NCBI GenBank assembly: GCA_036873755.1
Contig: JAVTVY010039197.1
Coordinates: forward strand, 62,001-126,000
Length of the DNA: 64,000 bases
Origin: Hanleya hanleyi
Lineage: Eukaryota; Mollusca; Polyplacophora; Lepidopleurida; Hanleyidae
Direction: 5' to 3'
The translations under genes and the position numbers were made by a program. The notes below the pieces were generated by a model. It was not told the origin of the DNA. It searched no databases and saw only the letters and a program-made list of their open reading frames with translations. Below are positions 56,199 through 64,000 of this stretch, one piece after another (the stretch's first letter is position 1; each line of letters opens with the position of its first letter).

Positions 56199-58313
56199 TT
56201 AAATGGTAGAGTGATAGTCAGTAGATTTGATGTAAGCTAGTAAGGTGGAGTATACTTTGTTTATAAGAGGTGGTTTAGGATTTAATATAGAAGCCAACGA
56301 CAGAGGGACATTTAAGTTTTTGAGTTCGTTTTCCAGTGTTCGGCGATAGAGGTCATGTTTTGGGCATTTGAGTATAAAATGTTCTATCGTTTCTTCTTCG
56401 TTGTTGCATGAAGTGCATAGTGGTGATGTGTTTTTTATTAGCTTAGATAAGTGAGATTTTAGTCCTGTTTTGCCTAGTCTTAATCTTGTGATGATGCGGT
56501 CGTCACGTTTACTGTTTAGCTGGAATCCAAAACTCCTTCTTTTCCCCTTTTCTAGAATACTATGTAGCCATCTACCTCGGTTTTCTTCGTTCCATTCCTT
56601 CTCCCATTTACTATCTATTCTGGTTTTAATGATAGAATTCAGTTCTTTGGTTCCTAGTCCTATATGCACGTCAGGTGCAGTTTTGGTGAGGCTGTCTTTG
56701 GCTGTCCTATCGGCGGCTTCATTTCCCCTAACGTCTACGTGGGCGGGAATCCAAGCTAAAATGGCGTCAATGTCATTGTCTCGTATTTGTGTGCATAAAA
56801 TTTCTATTTCGTGTATGAGGTCAGGTCTGCTGTCGGATTTGGAGTTCTTTATAGATACCAGTCCGCTTAAGGAATCGCTAAGAATAACGGTGGAAACAGG
56901 TCGGTTCTGAAGAACCCATTCGAGAGCCTTGATTATGGCGACTAATTCAGTGGTGTATACAGACATATTGTCTGGTAGTTTGAAACCTTCGTGAATGTCA
57001 AGTTCTGGTATAACGAATGCAGAACCTGTATTGTGACTTGTGTTTTTGGAGCCGTCTGTATATATTTTCAAGCGATTTTTCCAATGTGTGTCAATATATT
57101 CGAGGGCAGTGACTCTTATATGCTCTGGGTTGTCCTGTTTGGTGATGTAGCTATGTATATTCGTGTCCACGTGTGGTGTGATTAGTTGCCATGGTGGTCT
57201 ATTGACCTTGTCAGTGTCAGAGATACAAGAGATAGGGATGTCGTGTTCTTGGAATAGTCGTTCTATCGTGTAACCGAATGGTGCGGAGTCTTTTTCCCAT
57301 TTCCTTTTTAGGAATTCGTATTCGGTTTTTGGGCCAAAAATTTTGTGGCATGGGTGGTTTTCGCCCTTGGCTATTGTTTTCCCTGCATATTTCATTGACA
57401 GCTCTTCTCGTCTTAAATGTAAGGGTTTTTCATTAGTTTCTATTTGTAGACTACATAATGCAGTTCCTTTGAACGCCCCGGTGGCTATTTTTAGGGCCGA
57501 ATACTGAATGCTGTCTATTCTTTTCAAATGGGTCTTGCATGCTGATTGATACGCGATTGAACCATAGTCTATTTTGGATCTGATGAGTATTTGATATAAT
57601 TTGATTAAGCTATGTTTATTGGCCCCCCAGTTGGTACCCGATACGCACCTCATAAGGTTCAGGTCCTTGTTACACCGAATAATTAATTGGTCGATGTGGT
57701 CTTTCCAAGTGAGTTTTCGGTCGAAGATCATACCTAGGTATTTGACACTATTCTTAAACTCGATTTTCTGGCCTCCTAGTGATAGCGTGATGTCTGTGTT
57801 TTGTTTATTTGAGAATAGCACACCGGTAGTTTTGACAGCTGAAAATTTGAATCCCCATTTATCGGCCCAGTCGCTGACTGTATTTAGTAACTTTTGCATT
57901 ATACTTGTTAATTTTTTTATCGAGCCGGCAGATTTCCACATGGCAGCATCATCAGCAAAAAGTGATTGTTCAATTTCAGGATGTTTTGTGTCAATTTCGT
58001 TGGCCAGGCCATTAATCAGAATGTTAAAAAGGGTGGGGCTTATGACGCTGCCCTGTGGGGTGCCGTTATCTAGCTGGTGGTCCATGGACATGGTGTTACC
58101 AATACGAACTTTGAAGTTTCGGTCATGAAGAAAATTTTTTATCCAGTGTTGTATCCTGCCCTTAATTCCTAGGTTGTTTAATTGGGTGATAATCCCGTCC
58201 TGCCATACAAGGTCAAACGCCTTTTCTATATCCAAGAAAATGCCTAATGTATATTGGTGTTTGGCATTACCCTTTTTGATTGAGTGTTGGAGTCTGGCTA
58301 TGTGGTCTAAAGT
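56199..58313 (-). pseudogene. Non-LTR polyprotein: RT, RNase H and CCHC part
   Basis: About 680 residues without a stop. RT: LDIEKAFDLVW, GTPQGSVISPTLFNILI and SLFADDAAMW, with the catalytic F-A-D-D intact. RNase H: IYTDGSK, YTTELVAIIKALEW, LSDSLSGL and AHVDVRGNEAADR, giving D, E, D and the H/D end. The C-terminus carries a C-x2-C-x8-H-x4-C knuckle, CTSCNNEEETIEHFILKC. RNase H presence points to the I/Nimb side of the Jockey group; exact clade uncertain. It is separated from the upstream part by a one-base deletion in an A run (six A on the minus strand where seven keep frame) near 58,325. Could be an assembly error. Confidence 0.8.
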
Positions 58314-59960
58314 ACTTCTTTTTTCCGAAAACCGCTTTGTGTTTTGTTTAACAAGTTGTTGCTTTCCAGGTGATATTCAAGTCTGTTTTTGACCATGGTT
58401 TCCATAATTTTGCATAAATTTGACGTGAGTGAGATCGGCCTATATGACTTACTATCTGATGGGTCTTTACCAGGTTTTGGTATTGGGATAACAATAGATG
58501 ATTTCCATTTGTTCGGGAGTTGTTTGGTCTTCCAGCTCACATTAATTAGTTTTAGAATTAGTTTCTGAGTGGTGTTTGGTAGGTGCTTTAGGATTGTATA
58601 CCCTAGTTTGTCTTCGCCGGGTGAACTTTCTTTTTTAGAGTGTAAAGCTTTTCTGTATTCATTGATATTAAAGTCTCCGTTAAGGTAGTTTTCTATATAA
58701 TCATTTGTGTCATTTTCCAGGATCGTTTCTTGTTTGATTTTTCTGAATTCTGGTTTCAGGTTGCTATCGCTACTGTTTGATGCGAATGATTCAGCAAGAT
58801 ATTCTGCCTTTTCGAGATTAGTTCTCTTTGTTTTGTTTAGTACGGGTATTGTGTTAGTTGCTTTCCCTTGAATGCTTTTTATTTTATTCCATACTTTCTT
58901 TGAGTTAGTTTTCGTATCTATAGTGTTGCAGAAATCTTCCCAGCATCTTGATTTGGCTTCTTTGACGCTTTTTTCTGCTATTCTTTTCAGTTCCTTATAT
59001 ATTTCATGATCACTCTGGAGCCGGCTTTTTTTGAATTTTCTGAGTGCTTTTTTCTTTGCAGCGATGTTCTTTCCACACTCTCGGTCCCACCAAGGCACTG
59101 GATTTTTGTTGGGTCGCTTATTCGTAACTGGAATATGTTTTTGTGCTATGTTTAGAAGTTTGCTGGTTATATTTTCATTGAAGGTCTCTATATCGTTACT
59201 AACTATATCGTCATGTATTAGACTTTGGCAATCGTTTTGGAAGCTTTTCCAGTCTGCCTTGGAGTATTGGAAGCGTGGGAGAGGGTCTGTCTGTTCAAAA
59301 TCTGGTTTCATGCTAAATTTAGTCAGGATTGGAAAGTGGTCGCTGTCTAGTGTATCTGGTAGGACTGCCCATTCTGATTTAACTGCTAGTTCGGGAGAGA
59401 CTATTGTTAGGTCAATTGCAGTGAGTTTACCGGTTCGCATATCTATTCTAGTCCCTTCTCCCGAGTTCAGGAATACGAGGTTATTATCATCTAACCATTT
59501 TTCTACTGATTTACCCCTATCATCTGACGTGGTGCAGGTTTCGTCCCAGATTGGATTATGGCTATTATAATCGCCGCAGATTATAATTGGCGAGTTATAT
59601 TTTTGGGTGATTTTGTTAAGTTCTTTTTGTGATATTGTTTTTAGAGTGCCAGGGGAGTACAGGTTCACTATATTTATAGGTTTATTATTTTGGAACACCC
59701 GTATAGCTTGCCATTCGAGGTCTTCATTTACTGGGCTCTTGTTCAATTCTAGCTGTATGAGTTCTTCCTTAACTAGTGTGAGGTTGCCTCCCTTTGGGCC
59801 GTTTAGTCTGTCTTGTCTATATGGCGTATATCCTTTTATTGCAAATTTATTTTTTCCTGGCTTAAGAAATGTTTCTTGTATACATATGATGTCAGGGCTT
59901 ATTTCATGTACTAAGATTTTGACTGGGTGCCAAGTTTTATATAGTTCTTTGACCTTGAAT
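58307..59960 (-). pseudogene. Non-LTR polyprotein: endonuclease and RT N-terminal part
   Basis: Open from the truncation at about 59,960. APE-type endonuclease: SPDIICIQETF, IICGDYNSHNPIWDE and LDSDHFPI. RT N-terminal: GEDKLGYTILKHLP, KPGKDPSDSKSYRPISLTS and LLNKTQSGFRKK, where the frame breaks. The usual N-terminal QWN motif of the endonuclease is missing, so the copy is 5' truncated. Reading upstream of 59,960 enters unrelated repeat DNA. Confidence 0.8.
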
Positions 59961-60019
59961 TCTTCCGCGGTGATGCGGTCTGCCTCCGTCGAGAAAAAGT
60001 AGTCCCCAGAATTCAAATA

Positions 60020-61560
60020 CGCTGCATGGTCCGATTGGGTCGTATGAGGTATCAATGTGAAGCATTCGTGTAGGCGCATCTGATGGGCTGGGCGTGGGGT
60101 TGAAATATCGTCATTCTGCGCATGCGCGGTAGACAAAAGGTATGGAAATAGACGTTTTGGGGTCTAGGTGGGCCACTAGTGGTCCTATGGAGTCGTATGA
60201 GGTATCAATGTGAAACATTCGTGAAGGAGCATCCGACGGGGTGGGTGTGGGGTTGGGATATCGTCATTCTGCGCATGCGAAGTCGACAACGTGTATGGAA
60301 ATAGACGTTTTGGGATCTAGGGAAGCCCCTAGTGGGCCGATGGAGTCGTATGAGGTAACAATATGAAGCATATGTGAGGGGGCATCCGCCTGAACTAGTG
60401 TCTCGGCCGTTGGCAACATTCTGCGCATGAGCAGACAGGGAATTGTGGGAAAAGGGTATGGAAATAGACGTTTTGGGGTCTGGGTGGGCCACTAGTGGTG
60501 CTATGGAGTCGTATGAGGTATCAATGTGAAGCATTCGTGAAGGAGCATCCGACGGGATGGGTGAGACGTGGAACTGACGTCATTCTGCGCATGCGCATTA
60601 GACAAAGGGTATGGAAATAGACGTTTTGGGGTCTAGGGGAGCCACTAGTGGTCCGATGGAGTCGCATGAGGTATCAATGTGAAGTATATGTGAGGAGGCA
60701 TCCGCCTGGACTAGTGTGTCGTCCGTTGTCAACATTCTGCGCATGCGCAAACAGGGAATTGTGAGAAAAGGGTATGGAAATAGACGTTTTGGGGTCTAGG
60801 TGAGTCCCACGTGCCGCGATGGGGTCGAGTGAGGTATCGTTGTGAAGGATACGTGAGGGGGCATCCGCCTGCACTAGTGTGTCGGCCGTTTTCGACATTC
60901 TGCGCATGCGCAAACAGGGAATTGTGAGAAAAGGGTATGGAAATAGACGTTTTGGGGCCTAGGTGAGTCCCTCGTGGGGCGATTGGGTCGAGTGAGGTAT
61001 CAATGTGAAGCATTCGTGAAGGAGCATCCGACGGGAGGAGTGACACGTGGAACTGACGTCATTCTGCGCGTGCGCAGTAGACAAAGTGTATGGAAATAGA
61101 CGTTTTGGGGTCTAGGTGGGCCACTCGTGGCCCGATGGAGTCGAGTGAGGTATCAATGTGAAGGAGTCGTGAGGTGGCATCCGCCTGTACTAGTGTGTTG
61201 TTCGTTTTCAACATCCTGCGCATGCGCAGACAGGGAATTTTGGGAAAAGAGAATGGAAATAGACGTTTTGGGGATTAGGGGAGTCACTATTGGAGTCAAG
61301 TGAGGTATCAATGTGAAGCACACGTGACGGAGCATCCGAGTGGATGGATGTGGGGTAGGAATATCGCATGCGCAGTAGACCAAGGGTATGGAAATAGACA
61401 TTTTGGGGCCAACATGGGCCACTATGGGTCCGATGGAGTCGTATGAGGTCTTATTATGAAGTTCTCGTGAAGGAGCATCGAACGGACTAATGATTCCTCC
61501 GTGTTCAATAGACTGCGCATGCGCAATCTGGTCGTAGTATAAAAAGCAAGCATTTTGGGA
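60020..61560 (-). repeat. Tandem array of ~150-165-bp CGCATGCGCA-type units (about 10)
   Basis: CTGCGCATGCGC cores at about 60,116, 60,269, 60,420, 60,585, 60,738, 60,900, 61,062, 61,215, 61,365 and 61,511. Each unit has GGAAATAGACGTTTTGGGG, GTGAGGTATCAATGTGAAG-like and GGCATCCG-like blocks. Two unit types alternate irregularly: one with GTAGACAAAGGGTATGG, one with CAGGGAATTGTGAGAAAAG. Short frames here are by-products. Confidence 0.85.
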
Positions 61561-61705
61561 TCGTTGAGCGGGTGAGTGAGGGAGTGAGTGTGGGAGTGAC
61601 TGAGGTAGTGAGTGAGGGAGTGAGTGAGTGAGGTAGTGAGCGAGTGAGTGAGTCAGTTAGTGAGTGAGTGAGGTAGTGAGCGATTGAGTGAGTGAGTGAG
61701 TCTCG
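61560..61705. repeat. (GAGT)n microsatellite
   Basis: GAGTGAGTGAG arrays with GGTAGT interruptions. Inverted partner at 62,025-62,175. Confidence 0.9.
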
Positions 61706-62024
61706 GAGATTCGGAGCTCCGTAGCTCAGCTCAAAGCTCGGAATTGACGTCATCGTACGCATGCGCACGCATCTGTGGTGCACCCTGTAGCTCTTGGAGC
61801 TCGGAGCTCAGCTCAAAGCGCGGAATTGACGTCATCGTACCCATGCGCACGCATCTGTGGTACACCTTGTATCCTATAGCCCGTAGGGTATAGGGTACAC
61901 CAGGGTACGGGTGCATCACAGATGCGTGCGCATGCGTACGATGACATCACTTCCGAGCTTTGAGCTCCAAGAGCTCCGAGATCCAAGAGCTCCGAAGCTC
62001 TAAGAGCCCCGGAGCTCCGAGACT

Positions 62025-62175
62025 CACTAACTCACTCACTCACTCACTCACTCACTCACTCACTCACTACCTCACTCACTCACTCACTCACTAACTCACT
62101 CACTCACTACCTCACTCACTCACTCCCTCACACACTACCTCAGTCACTCCCTCACTACTCTCACACTCACCCACT
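62025..62175. repeat. (ACTC)n microsatellite
   Basis: CTCACTCACTC arrays with ACTACC interruptions. Right-arm partner of 61,560-61,705. Confidence 0.9.
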
Positions 62176-62594
62176 CCCCGATCTCAAAATGCCTGCTTTC
62201 TATACTACGGCCAGACTGCGCATGCGCAGACTATTGAACACGGAGGAACAATTAGTCCAGTCGGATGCTCGTTCAGGAGAGCTTCAAAATAAGACCTCAT
62301 ACGACTCCATCGGACCCATAGTGGCCCATGTCGGCCCCAAAAGGTCTATTTCCATGGCCTTTGTCTACTGAGCATGCGTAGAATGACGATATTCCTACCC
62401 CACATCCACCCAGTCGGATGCTCCCTCACGTGTGCTTCACATTGATACCTCACTTGACTCCATCGGACCAATCGTGGCCCACCTAAACCCCAAAACGTCT
62501 ATTTCCATTCCCTTTTCCCACAATTCCCTGTCTGCGCATGCGCAGAATGTTGAAAACGAACGACACACTTATCCAGACGGATGCACCTTCACGA

Positions 62595-62820
62595 TTCAGT
62601 ACATGCTTGCAAGCAGGAAAGTAAACGATTACATAGACATTGACGCCCCTTTGACTCACCAGGGAACACAGCACTTTCTTGGTGATAGTCCGCTAATATT
62701 ATTACATAAGATGGTCGACCATGCAAATTATTGAAGAATGGACCAGGATTTTTCTCAACATCAGTCGCCAGCATTAATAATCGCTGTTGTATGGTGTTCC
62801 ATTTCGGCCATTTTTGCGTC
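62595..62820 (-). pseudogene. Fragment with 2A-like motif and possible cysteine-protease start
   Basis: Minus-strand frame open from 62,816. KWPKWNTIQQRLLMLAT leads into DVEKNPGP (62,762-62,739), fitting the D-x-E-x-N-P-G-P ribosome-skipping consensus, though Thr replaces the usual Gly before Asp. Next come about 45 residues including YHQ and, about 13 residues later, GRQCLCN. A Gln followed by a Cys in this spacing recalls OTU- or C76-like cysteine proteases carried by some mobile elements; that is from memory and weak. The frame is cut by the P3 arm at 62,594. Confidence 0.45.
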
Positions 62821-63245
62821 GCGCGTCGCAGGCGACGGGAAGGGCGACGTCGCCCTCGACGTCGCCCGCGACGTCGCCCTTCCCGTCGCCCTTCCCGTCG
62901 CGTTCTTATAATGTTAAGAGATACAACGCGACGCGACGTCGCCCTTTTTAAACGCGACGTCGCCCACGACGTCGCCCGCGACGTCGCCCTTCCCGTCGCG
63001 CGTCGCGCGTCGCTTTAATCAACACGACGCGATGGGCGACGTCGCCCACGACGTCGTCCACGACGTCGCTCGCGACGTCGCCCATCCCGTCGCCCTTCCC
63101 GTCGCGTTCTTATAATGTTAAGAGATAGAACGCGACGCGACGTCGCCCTTTTTAAACGCGACGTCGCCCACGACGTCGCGGGCGACGTCGCCCTTCCCGT
63201 CGCGGGCGACGTCGCCCTTCCCGTCGCGCGTCGCGCGTCGCCTTC
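62815..63245. repeat. GCGACGTC satellite with ~200-bp higher-order repeat
   Basis: Dense GCGACGTCGC palindromes and CCCGTCGC/GCGTCGCGCGTCGC units. The spacer GCGTTCTTATAATGTTAAG occurs at about 62,901 and 63,102. Very CpG-rich within AT-rich DNA. Frames on both strands are by-products. Confidence 0.9.
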
Positions 63246-64000
63246 CGGTATTATAGGACAAAATCGATCTGCGCATGCTTAGGGAGCAGCTTTTGCGATG
63301 TGGATCGTATGGCGAGGCCGTCAATTCATGAATGATCTCTGCCACTATCGATGAAGAAAATGTCGGCGTAAATGAATAATGCTTATCCTGCATTATCGTA
63401 TAGCTTTTAAACGGTGTTAAATATTAGTCCATGCTTGGAATGATACCTGTTATGAAATTATCTCTCGGAAAGTCTGTAACTCGCTGTGTTGTACTATACA
63501 CATTATATTTTGGCTTCCAATAGATATGCGCAACCCCCATATCCGTACACGAGTGAATGTGTGTGTGGCTTTTATGTGTGCTTTTATGTGTTTGTGTGTT
63601 TTCGTTTTTCAGATATCCTTACAGTATACCTCCTTATGTTACTACATTGACCAGGGCGTTGAAAATATCCTTTTATTTACTGCTGTCCAACACTGTATAC
63701 CGGTACTCAACCTGTCACGTCCCGGCAGATTGTAGTAGATCTTTTAGCTTTCAATTTAGCAGAGAGAGATAGTCCTATAGCTCTCAAAAAGAAGAAAAAA
63801 AGAAAGAAATTATGATGGAATTGAAGTCATTTTACTGTGAGAATTATGTTCTCTATTCTTTCTAACAATTGATTGAAGAATATTAGTTTTTCTGCACTCT
63901 TCGAATTATCCGGCATTTCCACGATCGTACTAGACGTTTGACGACAATTGAACTTCAAATATAAGACGAGTTCTTGGAGTTCGGGTAAGTTGCTCTTAAC
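63246..64000. other. No gene recognised
   Basis: A TGTGTGT-rich stretch near 63,555-63,600. Otherwise AT-rich without motifs. Confidence 0.4.

Larger units (their letters stand above)
56160..59960 (-). mobile_element. 5'-truncated I/Nimb-like non-LTR retrotransposon
   Basis: Endonuclease, RT, RNase H and zinc knuckle in one polyprotein on the minus strand, with one frameshift. The 3' part ends near 56,160, where the minus strand reads ACACCAATAAACC. The 5' truncation removes the endonuclease start. The right flank is the CGCATGCGCA-type array from about 60,020. Confidence 0.8.
61168..62594. repeat. 1.4-kb near-perfect palindrome P3
   Basis: Arms of about 710 bp meet near 61,884 (CCTATAGCCCGTAGGGTATAGG). 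Each arm in order from the apex: GTGCATCACAGATGCG, CGCATGCG, GATGACATCACTTCC-like, GAGCTC repeats, (ACTC)n or (GAGT)n, then CGCATGCGCA-type units. The right arm ends at ACCTTCACG, 62,594. Confidence 0.8.

Noticed and set aside
62731..63393. Arg- and Val/Asp-rich frames over the GCGACGTC satellite
   Set aside because: Direct translation of the octamer repeat.

Overview
Animal nuclear DNA, most likely from a marine lophotrochozoan and probably a mollusc. The grounds are an intron-split secreted chitin-binding gene, AT-rich intergenic DNA, many minisatellites, and a mix of Ty3/Gypsy, DIRS-like, Penelope-like, I/Nimb-like, Polinton and MITE remnants typical of such genomes. There is no bacterial gene organisation. 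All element families are named from motifs read by eye; no database search was possible.

Layout. 1-907 and 15,777-16,934 are two copies of one unrecognised repeat-rich gene. They sit in a segmental duplication whose 3' flanks (1-1,660 and 15,904-18,450) also match. Between them lie a decayed minus-strand Ty3/Gypsy element (1,699-13,210) and a plus-strand DIRS-like remnant (about 13,985-15,160). The Gypsy element has an extra zinc-finger ORF in the env position. Its 3' LTR is split by a 1.8 kb nested insertion, and its pol is split by a 202 bp insert with a 5 bp target duplication. A MITE with TTAA flanks (17,028-17,913) interrupts only the second segmental copy, so the first copy serves as an empty site.

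19.1-25.5 kb is a broken minus-strand Polinton: protein-primed family-B DNA polymerase pieces plus a retroviral-type integrase. It is interrupted by Penelope-like 3' fragments, a 0.45 kb direct repeat pair and a piggyBac-like MITE. 25.6-34.5 kb holds degenerate repeats, fold-back elements, a 42-bp minisatellite and a plausible TATA promoter with a first exon.

34,850-41,914 is the only gene that looks intact. It has four exons and encodes a secreted protein of about 217 residues with two canonical chitin-binding (CBM14/peritrophin-A) domains and a third, cysteine-poor one. All introns are phase 1.

42-54 kb and 60-62.6 kb are dominated by large palindromic, modular elements. They are built from a roughly 150-165 bp CGCATGCGCA repeat unit, an 18-bp minisatellite carrying CRE, E-box and nuclear-receptor-like motifs, GGCGTTA-type repeats and simple repeats. 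A nearly intact but 5'-truncated non-LTR retrotransposon (56.16-59.96 kb, minus) sits beside the right-hand array. At 62.6-62.8 kb a short minus-strand fragment carries a 2A-like motif followed by a possible cysteine-protease motif. It abuts a (GCGACGTC)n satellite that ends at 63.25 kb.

Most long open frames in this window are by-products of repeats whose period is a multiple of three. The strongest leads are the palindromic modular elements, the 18-bp motif minisatellite, the 2A/protease-like fragment and the repeat-rich gene pair.
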